A DNA stretch of 64,000 nt from Syngnathus acus (taxonomy: Eukaryota > Chordata > Actinopteri > Syngnathiformes > Syngnathidae): NCBI RefSeq assembly GCF_901709675.1, contig NC_051090.1, positions 3,560,342 through 3,624,341 on the forward strand, read 5' to 3'. The notes under the pieces are model-generated. The model worked only from the letters and a program-made list of their open reading frames with translations, searched no databases and was not told the DNA's origin. The position numbers and the translations under genes are program-made. This document shows positions 24,377 through 36,000 of this stretch, piece after piece; the stretch's first letter is position 1; every line of letters begins with the position of its first letter.

Positions 24377-24676
24377 TGACCTGCAGATAGAAAGGGCTCA
24401 AAGAGGATAGAACAACAAATGAGATCAGGGTGTTATCAGCACCGCCCGAGGCTGCTCGCTGGCTCTCTGGGGTGGTGGGGGGGAGAGGCTACACTTAATT
24501 AACTCGTTAATGCGACTTGAAAATGGAAGCACTCTGTTCAACACGGCCTTCACCATGCGGTTTTCGATAGGTGGGGGTGCAAAACAATTTAAAGACAAAA
24601 GTGAAAGTAGAGTGATTCCATTCAGTTCGATTCATTTGACTCATTCGATTCATTTGACTCGTTCTCTCTTTTGCGT

Positions 24677-24836
24677 GCAACTTTTAGGGTCACATCAGGC
24701 GAATATATATTATATATATTTATTATTTATTATATATTTATATAATATATAATATAATATATGTATATATAATAATAATAATTATAATAATAAATATATA
24801 TAATATATATGCACCTGATGTGACCCTAAAAGCTGC
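24677..24836. repeat. 160-bp inverted repeat with AT-rich core
   Basis: 25-bp ends (24677-24701 and 24812-24836) are inverted copies with two mismatches, sharing CTTTTAGGGTCACATCAGG. The 110-bp core is almost pure A/T and largely self-complementary. It is compatible with a MITE or a palindromic AT-rich repeat; no target duplication is obvious. Confidence 0.7.
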
Positions 24837-24899
24837 ACACACATTTACCCAAACATCCCTGTAGAAGTTAGTCAAATGGCTTCCTCTGGCAACGCACAT

Positions 24900-24900
<1 letters not shown>

Positions 24901-24995
<95 letters not shown>
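24901..24995. repeat. (CA)47 microsatellite
   Basis: 95 bp of uninterrupted CA followed by GCGCGC, 64 bp from the AT-rich hairpin. Z-DNA-prone. Confidence 0.95.
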
Positions 24996-24997
<2 letters not shown>

Positions 24998-27900
24998 GCG
25001 CAGGATATGGCCTCTCCACTTGTAAACTCTGCTCTGTTTTTGTTGGCGTCCAGCGCTTGCAAAGCTTGCTGGGAGATGCGAGGCAGTCCAAGCGGCTGAA
25101 GTCACAAGTTTTTTGCAGGTGAAATGCCAAAATAGAATCAAGATGTATGAAAAGGAAACCGGGTCGCTTCTTTTCGTCCAGCGGGCCGGTCAGCTGTGGC
25201 CGATAGCTGCTCGATGGTAGGAAACATATGGACGGGAGGACAATGGACAGTAGCTAAAATAAACCCCAAAGTGTCACCAAGTCAACAATGTGAACTGCCC
25301 CACTGTAATTTCGTGCGACTCGTTTTGCTTCTTTTGTGTCTGTTTTGTCAGGCAACATTAATAAACACATTTGGGGGAAGGTTTATGGGAAGCTCAACGA
25401 AGCTTCGATTTTGATGGCACTGAAGGAGTTGTCTTGTTGGCAGGATTAGAAAAAAGTTGTATATTTTACAAAAAAGTTATCCCTCAGAAAGTTGATGCCT
25501 TGAGATATGAGTTTTTTGTTTCGTGACCCCGCTTGTAAGTCAAAACAAGTCATATCTCAAATCATCTTTCCAAATCTCTTTCCCATCCAAGCAGCCCTCG
25601 GTGGCTCGTAAGACTTTTAATGAAACCGACAAAGAGTGCAACGTGAGTGATTCATCTTGCGCTAACGTGCTTCGAATGCTTTGACCTCAGGCCAGCAGAG
25701 CCAGGCTCATTTAAAGAAGGCCCAAACAAGCTGTTTGGGAAGAAATACTTTGAAACTATATGATGCGATAGGTTGGAATGTCTTTTTTTTTTTGGCGCAG
25801 GGGATTCACAATAGCTCACGGCTATGGAGAAGATGTTTATTTTGATGGATAAGCCAGCGGTGGCCAGCTGTTTTCATTTAAGAACAATACTGGAGATTCT
25901 GCCTCCATGTGGTTTTCATTGCAACTCTCGCCTCCTCCTCATCGTCATCATGAGATCGTCCCTCCACTTTCTCCCCCGAGCACCCACTTTAATTCTCTCC
26001 ATAGCCACACGAATAATGTATTTTATTTAAAGGTGAAGTCAAACATTTTTGTTCCAATAATATCACCTATGTATCCATCTGACGGGGCGGCCATTTTGTC
26101 CTTTTGCTGTCCACTGAAAATGACATCACAGTTGCTCAGCTTGCAAATGTCACATGGCAAAACGCAGAAAATGATTTACGCTATAAAATTTGGTGTTTGT
26201 TCCCTTTTGGAACATATTTCCATTATTTTCACTTGGGGAAAGATAAGTTCCACAAATAATCAGTTTCTGTTGTTTTTCCTTTTGTTTATTTTCAGCTGTC
26301 ATTTTGTTTTGTGTGTTTGCTGCCCATCTTGTTTAGCCTACCGGGAGTCTTGTCAACTCAAACTTCTCCAGTTTCACCACGCGGTCAACCTCCAGCCGCT
26401 TTGTGGTGGCGCTGCGGCCTCCTCGTTCCACTTCAGTTTTCTTTGCGTTTTTTTCACCCTCTTCTTCCTCGGGTTTCTCTTTTCGTATCCACGCACGTAA
26501 ACACCAGCTTGTGCTCAGCTGTTGCTTTGGACAGCACATGGTGGGAAAAGTGGGAAACATTACAAAGTTAACATTCACCGTGAACGCTGCAGCCATCATC
26601 CCAGCTTTGTCATTGGAACGTCACAACCTCAAATTGGCAGAGACGGAATCCCACTTTGGGATAATTCGACGCGAAGCGGCGTCAGCGTCAATTGCTCTCG
26701 ACACAAAAGGCCAGGGGTCATTAAATTTCACAATCTGGTCACGGCTGTCAGCGTGATGTATGTTAAAAGTTGACAAATTTCCTGTACCTTACGGCGAGCT
26801 TGGAAAAAGACGTTGAAGATTGACAGAGGGGAAAAGCCTCGTACAGAAGCCTCTAGTGTTTTTTCACAGTATGGAAAAAAAAAATCCGCTTTCAGATAAT
26901 TTGGTGTGGTGACGCCAGCCTGACAGTAACAATTGCTTTGGATGTGAGTCTCGTGTTAAATTTCACACTCCGGTTACGGTTGATGAATGAACGTGCGCCG
27001 ATGTATCTTGCTAGCATTCCGCTAATACATCGAGGCTAGCCCTGTGCGGATTCATTTGACTGGTAAATTAAATGTCGATTTTACACGGGCCAGCAATGTG
27101 CCGCTAACTTATCAAATATTTTCCTCCTCCTAGATGTCCACGTGTACAACTCGGCGTTTAAAAATAGTACAGTATGTAGAATGATCACATGAGCTAATTG
27201 TTGGCTAACTTCCTGTCAGCAAATCGATGGCCGACCGCCACCGATTTTACGACCTCGAGTTTGTCGATTCAACTGAAAAGCGGGATGCTAATGGCTGCCA
27301 AACCCCGTTGGCTTGCGGCGGCGTTAGATACGTACAGCTTGTTGTTGACGGTGTTAAAAGATGTCTGGCAGGAGTGTGCGTGTGTCGACACACAATAGCG
27401 CCAACTGGACCTCCACCTCGGGAATTTTAGAATTGGAGCCACAATTTTTGTGTTTGGTGCCGTGATTGGATGTTTGCAATTGAATTAGATATATTTGAGG
27501 TCAGGGACACGATGGGGGCCTCTGTCTTTGTGACACACACACACGCAAATACAAGCATTTCTCAATCTGTGTTAGATTAGCGGTGAGGACTCCTAATCTG
27601 ATCATGAGAAGCACAAACAAAAGCGCTGGATTTAGCAATTATCGTGCGATGTCAAATGTTGAATCCGAAACACTTAACAGTAGCCACGACTTAGCTGTTA
27701 CTGTTATTTGCATTCAACTGAATCTGGCGATGTCACGTGGTCAATACCACAAAAACAAGTTCCGACCTCATCCAACAACACCACATTAGTTTTAAACCGC
27801 AAACTTGATCTCCTGCAAAATCTGCCTAGCAACAGGTGACATATACGGGATAAAGAATCAGAGGCCTAAACACCAGCGAATAAATTATTTCCGATTTTTT

Positions 27901-30215
27901 TTGTCATTTTTCACTTGTGTTGCAGTTTGACATCGACAAGATTGTGACAAATGTTTTTTTTTTATTGAAACTTATTAAAGTAGTGAAAATCATGTTTGTA
28001 AAGCAATAGAAATAGAAATTCTTTCCTTATTTGGAAACACTCAAAGTTGATTAAAACTCGGTTGTCATTTACCCTTCTCTGAGTGAACAAACAAACGGGA
28101 TTGTGATTGGCTCCAGAGTGCACCTGCATCTCATTTCTCTTGACAAATATCCTCCAACAACGTCTTCCCGTCTGTGGCTTTCATTAAAAATTCAAATCAA
28201 AGCGAACGCAACGGAACATCTGCAAAGCATCCGCGGCGTTCCGCGGATGTTGACGCATATGAGAGCGATTTTATTGTAACTTGACTGCGTGAATATCCTT
28301 ACATTTATGACCGTGTTCGGCTCCTTCGGGCCTGCCCGATGTTGTCATGCAGCCATGTAAAGGAGGTGTACACTTTCCTGTCTGCTTCGTAATAGTATAT
28401 CGAATTTTCCTCATGAAATCAAATGAAATTTATAGACAGTATATATAAAAATACAACAGAATGTAAAGCTGATTTTAAAAAGTGCAATTAATAAAGCGCT
28501 GAGTCAGCATGCGAGTTTCTTTTTGGCCTCGCTCCTTGCGTGTGTTCACATTTCTCTCCATATCTATCCATTTGTCTGTCAAAACATTCAGTTTGTTCTC
28601 TTTTTGGCCGTTGAACAGACCTTTCGGGGCCTTTCTTGTTCCTGGTTTACGTTTCCTACTGTTGGCATGTTGCTAATGTTTTGCGGATACATAAAGTTTG
28701 AATAGAACATTGTGTGTTTGAACAGAACGTCCTTTCCCATGCCTCCTTTGCCCGCTTGCTCTGTGAGGGCATCGGCTTGTCGTTTCCAACATCATCTTTC
28801 TTTATTTAGTTATACGGATGTGAGCTGCGAGGGTTATAAGTACACAAATCAGTGCGGAAAATTATACAGATGACACAGTGATTAAAATGGACTTCTATAG
28901 TATTCTATTCTTTCCTTGGCGCCTGATAATAAACGAGAGTCCCCAAAAAAGCGAGTCGAGAGAGAGAGAAAGAGAATCCACAAGGATCACATTTATCTCC
29001 TGAGGCCGAGTTTGAACTTGGCAAAGGTTCAAGGCTAAATGAAATTTAAAAGCAGCGCGGGGGTCTGCGTTAAGCGGACGCTTTGTATGCAGCCTGCGGT
29101 CATGCCAGGTGTATGCTGGGAAAGTGAGACATGTTCACATTAAGAAAAGAAAAAATTAAGTTGTATCAAATTGTAATCACGTTGGAAAGAGAGCAGCTCT
29201 CATTCTCCCATGAAATGACAAGGCGATGAACGTCAGAGCGGTGTGTAAATGTTTACACGGTTAAGGCCCGTTCATTTTATGATACGTGTGCACTTTGGCA
29301 ACCTTATTTTTTTTATTTTTCATTTTCACGCGCTGCCGTGACGATCGATTTTCATTTGCGCAATACGACACTTGGACGTACGCCCCTTGGTCAATTAACG
29401 CGCCAGGTCAAGTCTGATTTATGGGAAGAGGTCATCTAAACAATGACATCAGGATTTAGTGTTTCCCGTGGCGCTTTCTGGCTCACAGAAAACTTTCAGT
29501 GAAGCTGATTGAGCTTTTTTCCAACCTATGATGCAATTCTTCTTGGGTGAATGTATGTGTGCATTGACCTTTTTGTGCAAAATAAATATCTAGCATTCAC
29601 ACAATTAGCACTTATCGTTCCTTTAAAAAAAAATGATTACATGTTTTTTTGGCTGTTCTTTTGGATCTTTGGAATGAATACAAGGCTCTAAACAAGACTT
29701 GGAAGCATTTTAAAATTTTCCATACCCCTGGAAGAAAAACTCAATTATATTCAATTAAAACAAACATTAATTTCATCATAAAAAAATCCAGCTTGGACAT
29801 TGTTAATAGTGTAAATCAGTGTTTTTTTTGCTGGAGTTGGCAGATTTTTTTTGGATGACTAACAGAGCTCCGTTTTAGCAAGCAGCGGTCTTGCGAGCCA
29901 AGCGGCACATTTTTAGTTTTAGTACGAGAAGCTGCTAGACTTGTACTACAGCCTTGCGTATTTTTTATTTTCTTTGTTTTGTTTGTGTATGTAAAGTGTC
30001 CCGACTTAACTTGAAAATTTGCTCCAGTAATTATGAAACTTAGAAGTAAGTCTTGAGACCTTTATATGATTTACCCATGTGACTTGCTCCCACCTGAAGG
30101 ATTGGCAGGAAGTGGAATTGCTCACCACTTTTATCCATAGCCACACAAAAGCAAATATTTCCATGAACTGACACATCTCTGCTTCGTTGCTTGCTGTGGG
30201 AAAAGGGATGTTAGG

Positions 30216-30249
<34 letters not shown>

Positions 30250-30735
30250 GAGAGGGAGGATTTGTGACTTAAGTCTGTAACAAACAGTCATTTTCCGCCC
30301 TGATAGGCAGCAGAGTGGGAACTTCCTGTGGGCAGCACACTCACAGAGCAGCCCGCTAAATCCACTCTGCGGTCATGCGGTCGCCGCAGCAAGGCGCTCG
30401 TTAACAACTTAAAAAAACAACGGCCGTATCACCATTTTGATGCGATATGGTCGTTTTAAATCGTCAGTCAGAGTTGTCAATGGTCACAGTAGTCCCAAAA
30501 AAAATCAGTTATGTTTCATTGGGACACTGAACTTGCTGTTATTCTCTGCATGTTAAACTGTGCCCCAAAAAATAATTTCATTTTAAAAAAATAATGACTT
30601 TAAATTAAATGTATTTTACTTTATTTTATGATTAAAAAAAATCAGTCTTCGATAATGTTGATAACAATTGACATGTGGCACCAAAGTGCATTTTCTCCGT
30701 AGTTTCTCTTCTTCTTGCCTGGTGATGTCATCAGT
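24996..30735. other. Gene-poor region, second part
   Basis: No gene was recognised. Short simple repeats occur, for example GT at 30216-30247. Open frames around 25824-26773 and 27198-27430 lack splice context, codon structure or family likeness. An ATTAAA/ATTAAC-rich block lies near 29380-29470, significance unknown. Confidence 0.5.
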
Positions 30736-30813
30736 TAATAATAATAATATAATAATACATTTAATTTAGAAGCGCCTTTCAGGTCACTCTAGGTCACTTT
30801 ACAAGAGTTAAAA
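30736..30813 (-). mobile_element. Non-LTR element 3' end, inverted
   Basis: AATACATTTAATTTAGAAGC followed by GCCTTTCAGG...AGGTCACTTTACAAG resembles the reversed 3' end of L2/CR1-clade elements of fish (…TTGTAAAG…GACC…GGCGC…TTTAAATTAAATGTATT). Fragment only. Confidence 0.45.
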
Positions 30814-30836
30814 AGTTAAAAACAAGAAAACAATGA

Positions 30837-30881
30837 CATCCATCCATCCATCCATCCATCCATCCATCCATCCATCCATCC
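30837..30881. repeat. (CATC)11 microsatellite
   Basis: 45 bp of perfect CATC repeats, close to the retroelement end. GGAT/CATC runs often derive from such tails. Confidence 0.9.
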
Positions 30882-32639
30882 AATGCATATCACATTGCAT
30901 TTGTGTAATGTGTAACAAAAAAAACCCCAAATGTAATGTAGCAAGATAAACGTCAGTAGTCTGTTACTTTCCACCTCTGTTTATCGAATGAACGACAATC
31001 CCTCTCCGTCCGTATTTCATCTCTTGCGCTTCTGCAGCCACTTCATTTGATTTCCTGCAGTCTTCTCACTTCCTCCATTCCATCAGCTCTCCTTGGGGAA
31101 GATGGAGCTTTATAAATTAAATATGACTGTCTCCAAGTAGTTTAGGTGACTTGGACCATGGTCTTATATTCCTGTGTGCGTGTGTGTGCACATTTGGATC
31201 AAAGTCACTCACATTCTTTCCACACTCTTAGGTGCATCTCGGGTGCACGTCCACGTAGGCAAACACTCGTGTGTGTGTGTGTGTGTGCTGAATGCGACAT
31301 GGTAAAGCCATTATTTCATCGGGATCTGAAAAGAAGGTGGGCGAATCCGTAAAGAAATCGCTTTATTTACTCCAACACACATTCCAGATCCAATCCAGGT
31401 GATAAATCTTTCAGGATCAACAAATCCATCATAACATAACTGAAACCAATCTTGTTACTTTCCCCCCCCCCTCATTAAATAATTCAACTTTTGTCGACAA
31501 AATTATAACCTCATACTACCCTTTTCATTTTTATATAAATATAATATTGTGGCATTCTACTTTTTTCAAGGTCATTAAATCCCAACACATGATCGGTCCC
31601 AAACACGTGCAAACATACCTTTCCAAATGGGATTTGCTCCTAATGTGCATCATGCCCTGCACAATTTCAAGAAGGGGAATCACATTAGGCAAGGTACCGG
31701 GGGGAAGTCCCGCTCCCTGGTTTCCAAGTCGAAGCATCACATGAGGTGTTCTTGTTTGGTTTCCATGCGAGTCACACTGAAGACAGCTAATACGCGCTCA
31801 GGGCTTGTAAGTGATGTCAAAGTCTTAAAATATAGCTCTCGGAACTTGAATTTTACAAGTTATTGAGTTCCACTTATGGATACTTAATGATTGGCCTTGT
31901 GAGGGTTGATAGTGGTGATGGTAGTTTAAAAAAAAAGTGTGTGTGCCCAGTTAAGAGGGATGTAGCTGCAGGGGTAGTGACGAAAAAGCCCTTACTCAGC
32001 AGTTATTTTCTAAAACACCAATCCCACACTCTGATCCTGACATTTGCTTATGAGCGATATTCAGGAAGCAGCTTCGGCGTGGCACACACACACATGCACA
32101 CACACACACGCAGGCAAGCTTTTGTCAGTTTGGCTAATAGGAAAAGATAACAAGCCTTTGATGCAACCCCGAAAGATGTTTTTCTCACCGGCGTCGCTTA
32201 ATGAGCTGCCACTATGTAAATGGCTAATGAAAACATCACAGGCGCCCGGGGGAAAGAAGTTTCCTCTTCATATTATTCGCAAAAAGCTCCAATTTGTGCA
32301 TGCTCATTAGGACTTTGAGGAGATAACACAGTGGGAGCTTTGTAAACTCCGACAAAAGCGGCGTTGAGTGAAAAACAAATTGCTATGTGTCTCTGAAGGA
32401 GAGCCAGCTTGATGCCCCGCTACGCTAAATTCGAGTTGCTGTTTATTGCACAAATTCCTTCACAAAATACTCGAGACAGACACAAGATTAAGGATGGCAT
32501 TTTTGTTGACGTCAACTTTGCTCTTTGACACCTGGCTGTTCATATGGGCGTGTTGGAGGTCAGAGGTGAACGCTCATGAGGTCACATAGGCTCCCGTCGT
32601 GGGAATTGAACTTCCTGTTCAGACTTGAGCTTAACTGAC
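30882..32639. other. Gene-poor region, third part
   Basis: Nothing coding recognised. Short GT/CA runs occur at about 31269-31288 and 32083-32110. Confidence 0.45.
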
Positions 32640-33085
32640 TAGAAAGTAGAAAGGTTAAAAGTCAGGAGACCTCAGTAAGTCTGGCGAAACTTTAGTCAGT
32701 CTTGAGTTGGTGAGATTTGACTTCACTAAATTTGGTAGTAAATCTGGTGACATGCCATTATGGTAAATCTTTTGAGACTTCTCTAAAGCTCACAATAAAT
32801 CTTGTGAAACTTTAGAAAATGTGTCGAGACCACGAAATCAATCTCGTGAGACATAAAGAAAACTTCTGCAAACTTGCAAGATTTCAATCTTGCAAAATTT
32901 AAATAAATCTTGCAAAATCTTGTCCCCCAAAAAATCTCATAAGACTTTCGTAGTTTCATGATACTTTGCGTAAGATTTGAAATCTTGTAAGACTTCAACC
33001 CGAGACCTTTATAACTCAAATGGCAGCAAATCTTATGAGAATTTTACAAGACTGCAGTAAATCTTATGAGACTTTATTAACTCGT
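32640..33085. repeat. Decayed minisatellite, core AATCTTGTGAGACTT
   Basis: About 450 bp in which the words AATCTT, TTGTGAGACTT and their near-complements AAGTCTCA/CAAGATT recur at roughly 15-40 bp spacing. Examples: AAATCTTTTGAGACTT near 32765, AAATCTTGTGAAACTT near 32797, AATCTCGTGAGAC near 32841 and AAATCTTATGAGACTT near 33057. The units have diverged strongly, so the array is old. Confidence 0.6.
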
Positions 33086-36000
33086 CCTATAAATGATTCT
33101 TCCGTGCCCTCCCCTCAGTCTGGCGAGTTCAGCTGTTGCAGATATTCGAACCCTCCACTAGCACCCACACTCATCATTACTACCTCGCCCATGAGGTCAG
33201 CCTGTTTATAATTAGGTCAGTTGGATACTTCCTCCTGTGTTTTGAATGTGAGGCACGAAAAAAAAAAATCAGACAGGAGCAGATCACAAGCGGGCCTCCA
33301 AATGCGGCGTGGCAGCCGTGCTATTTCATCCAGGTGGATGGATCCTGACAGTGGTGGCTTGACGGCTGGCCTTCTCCGCTTACATTTCCAATCATGCTCG
33401 CTATGCTTTCATCACCCACAACAGCTGCTGGAAATCATGGCCATGATGTCCCACCCAGATTCCTGCTTTGCCCTTGGCACTGCCAGGTAGATACGGCAAC
33501 TACAGTAAATTTCGCCCGTGTGAGTCATTGAGGGAATGCTAAGCCTCAGTTTTCTAGGGGGCAGTAGTGAGTAAGTTTTTGCACAGGGGCCAACACCTTG
33601 GAAGTGAGCTTCAAGAGAGCTATGATGCAAAAACAATTCTATTTTTTAAGACTCTCGATTTGGCTAGCGGAATACATGGAAAATATTTTGTCACAAGAAT
33701 CCAGGCCGCCCAAAACGTTTCACTGCGTGGTCCAAATGCCCTCGATGCACCTGCTCGCCCTCATCTTATTTATATCCATGTTAAGTTAATTCAAAGCAGT
33801 TGTTGCGTATTATTGTGGCTAATTTTCCAATAAAATCACATTACCATCTGTGAAGCAAAACCTTAAGTCCAGCTCCTCCCTCCCTCCCTCCAGCTTGTAG
33901 ATCACTTTCAATGGCTTTGTCTGTGTTATGCGACTGGTTAAGCTCTCCCATGCATTATTTATGAAACCTACTTATCATCTCATGTTCACAAGAAACGGCG
34001 GAGCCAAATAATTTATGTTATCGTGATAGTTCATTGGGCATAGTGCGGATCTTTTGACCACCAGGTGGCAGTATAATACTTCCACACATCAAATTCATAA
34101 AGAAGCAGAGTAGAGTAAACTAAGCTGCAATAATATGATTTGTTTTTTGCAGAGGATAAAGAAAATATGCCTTACTACCATTTTTTATTCAAATACAAGT
34201 TTATGGCGAACGTTGATGCTAATTCCATAAGCCTGTTTTCGCTTGTTAGCATTAAGCGAGCAGACATTTGTTATGGTAACGGATCTTTGTTTCCTATTTT
34301 GTCATCGCCACAGCGCTCATAACGAGGTATTTGCACTTTACTTCCCGCCACTGGCCGGATATTTGAACCGACACACTCCCTGCCAGCCACTTGGCGTCCT
34401 TAAATATCACGCAAGTGTGAAGCGGATCGGACCCCAGCGGGTAAATTGAGGAACCAGCTCATTTTTCCTTGATAACTTCAGTGAAGTGATGAGACCCTCC
34501 TCTGGGTTAGTGAGGGGAGGGATGGCGCGGATTCCAGTAAGTGTTGTGAAACAGCCCGGCCGCCATTTGCCAGACGTCATTCCAGTGCGATGGTGTGTCA
34601 GAGCATCCAGGCTCACGCATTCCTCCAAGATGCAGTCAACGCTCCTGCCGTCTGACCTTCTCGGAGTTGGGAGGTAAACAATTTTTCAAGGTAACACAGC
34701 CAGATACTTTTCTTCCTTTGGTTTATCCACAGGCCAGGAATTGGGCCGTGATGTCAAGTTTCTGGTCCCAGCAGTGTTGCCTCCTCCTGAACCGAGAAGC
34801 AAAGTGGTTCTCTGATAAATCAACAGTTGTTCCGAAATTTACAGTAAAAAAAAGAGGAAGACTTAGTGTTGTCACTAAATAATCTTAGGCTGTATAAATC
34901 AAACCAAATTTGGCAGGAGTGTTTATCCAGCTAGAAATTTATACCGAGTAGGGGCGGCAGGCTTGATTTTCCAAAATTGGCTGGTAGTGCCTCCTTTGGA
35001 AAATCCAGCCTTGGAAGCGTGTTTAGTTTTCTAAGCAACTCTAAAAACGAGAAGAGCCAAAAGACACACAAATTCCAACATTTTGTATCAACATGTCCAT
35101 TTTCACAATTTCCAAAGTTCTTTCAGTCTCTGACATTAGAAAAATGTCGATACCCCGCTTAACACATTCTGTCCTTAGTCAGTGTAGCACATGACGTCAT
35201 CTAATGAGCTACACGTTGCCTGTGCCCGTTAACGTGACATGTTGACGACCGCCTTGGCCGAGCAATGCGGGGCGGGTCCACTTTAGAATCGTCATAGTTC
35301 ATACAAGGATTAGTTAATTTGTAATTGATGGTATTATTTGGAGATTAGGTAAGCGCGTCAGCAATAGTGGAGCTCCCACGCTGAATGATTTACACCGCAG
35401 AAATGTTTTCTGGAGCTCATCTTACACGAGCAGTCCCTTCCAAAACCAGTCAGATGAAAAACAGACTCCGTGCCACTGCACGTCCCGGCCCCTCGTTCTG
35501 AAGAGCTCGCCGCCATATGTTCCGTATAGATGCATGAGTAGAAATGGGCCTCTCTGGGCGACGTAACCATGGCGACATGGACGTCTTTTACCGTTACGTA
35601 CAACTGTGTGCGTCATGCGGCCATTTTCTGTCTTGTGTCTCTTCACCTCATTCGTCCACCACCACCACCCTCTTCATAATCCAAACTCTTTTAGACCATT
35701 TTTCAATGATGACATCACAGAGGCAAACTGCGACAGGGGGTGGGCCCGCTAATTTGGCGAATGTCGTAAATATTGGTTAAATTGTTTCTTTTTCATATAC
35801 ACACAAAATTACACACCTTCAACTTTGTAGTATCAGTAGTTTGGGGAAGACCCTTTTGTGTTCCAGTCTGGTGTATGATTTGGATGAGTTTGGTGCGGAA
35901 GAAAACACGGCCTGTAATCGAGATGGTGAACCAGCAGGTCCAACATAAGTGATCTTTAATCCTGAATCAATGTTATTCTGGATAAAATTCCCACAGATGC

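Larger units (their letters stand above)
16926..24676. other. Gene-poor region, first part
   Basis: I find no open frame with splice context or family resemblance. Contents: GT runs (about 17189-17211, 20249-20270, 21413-21425 and 24341-24375), poly-A of 25 nt (18246-18270), an AT-rich stretch (19900-20150) and a decayed retroelement tail (20845-20925). The stretch around 23540-23660 is rich in TAATTA/ATTAATC words (see findings). Confidence 0.5.

Noticed and set aside
26311-26773. Possible coding exon cluster in the gene-poor region
   Set aside because: Several overlapping frames without splice context, conserved domain or consistent codon use.
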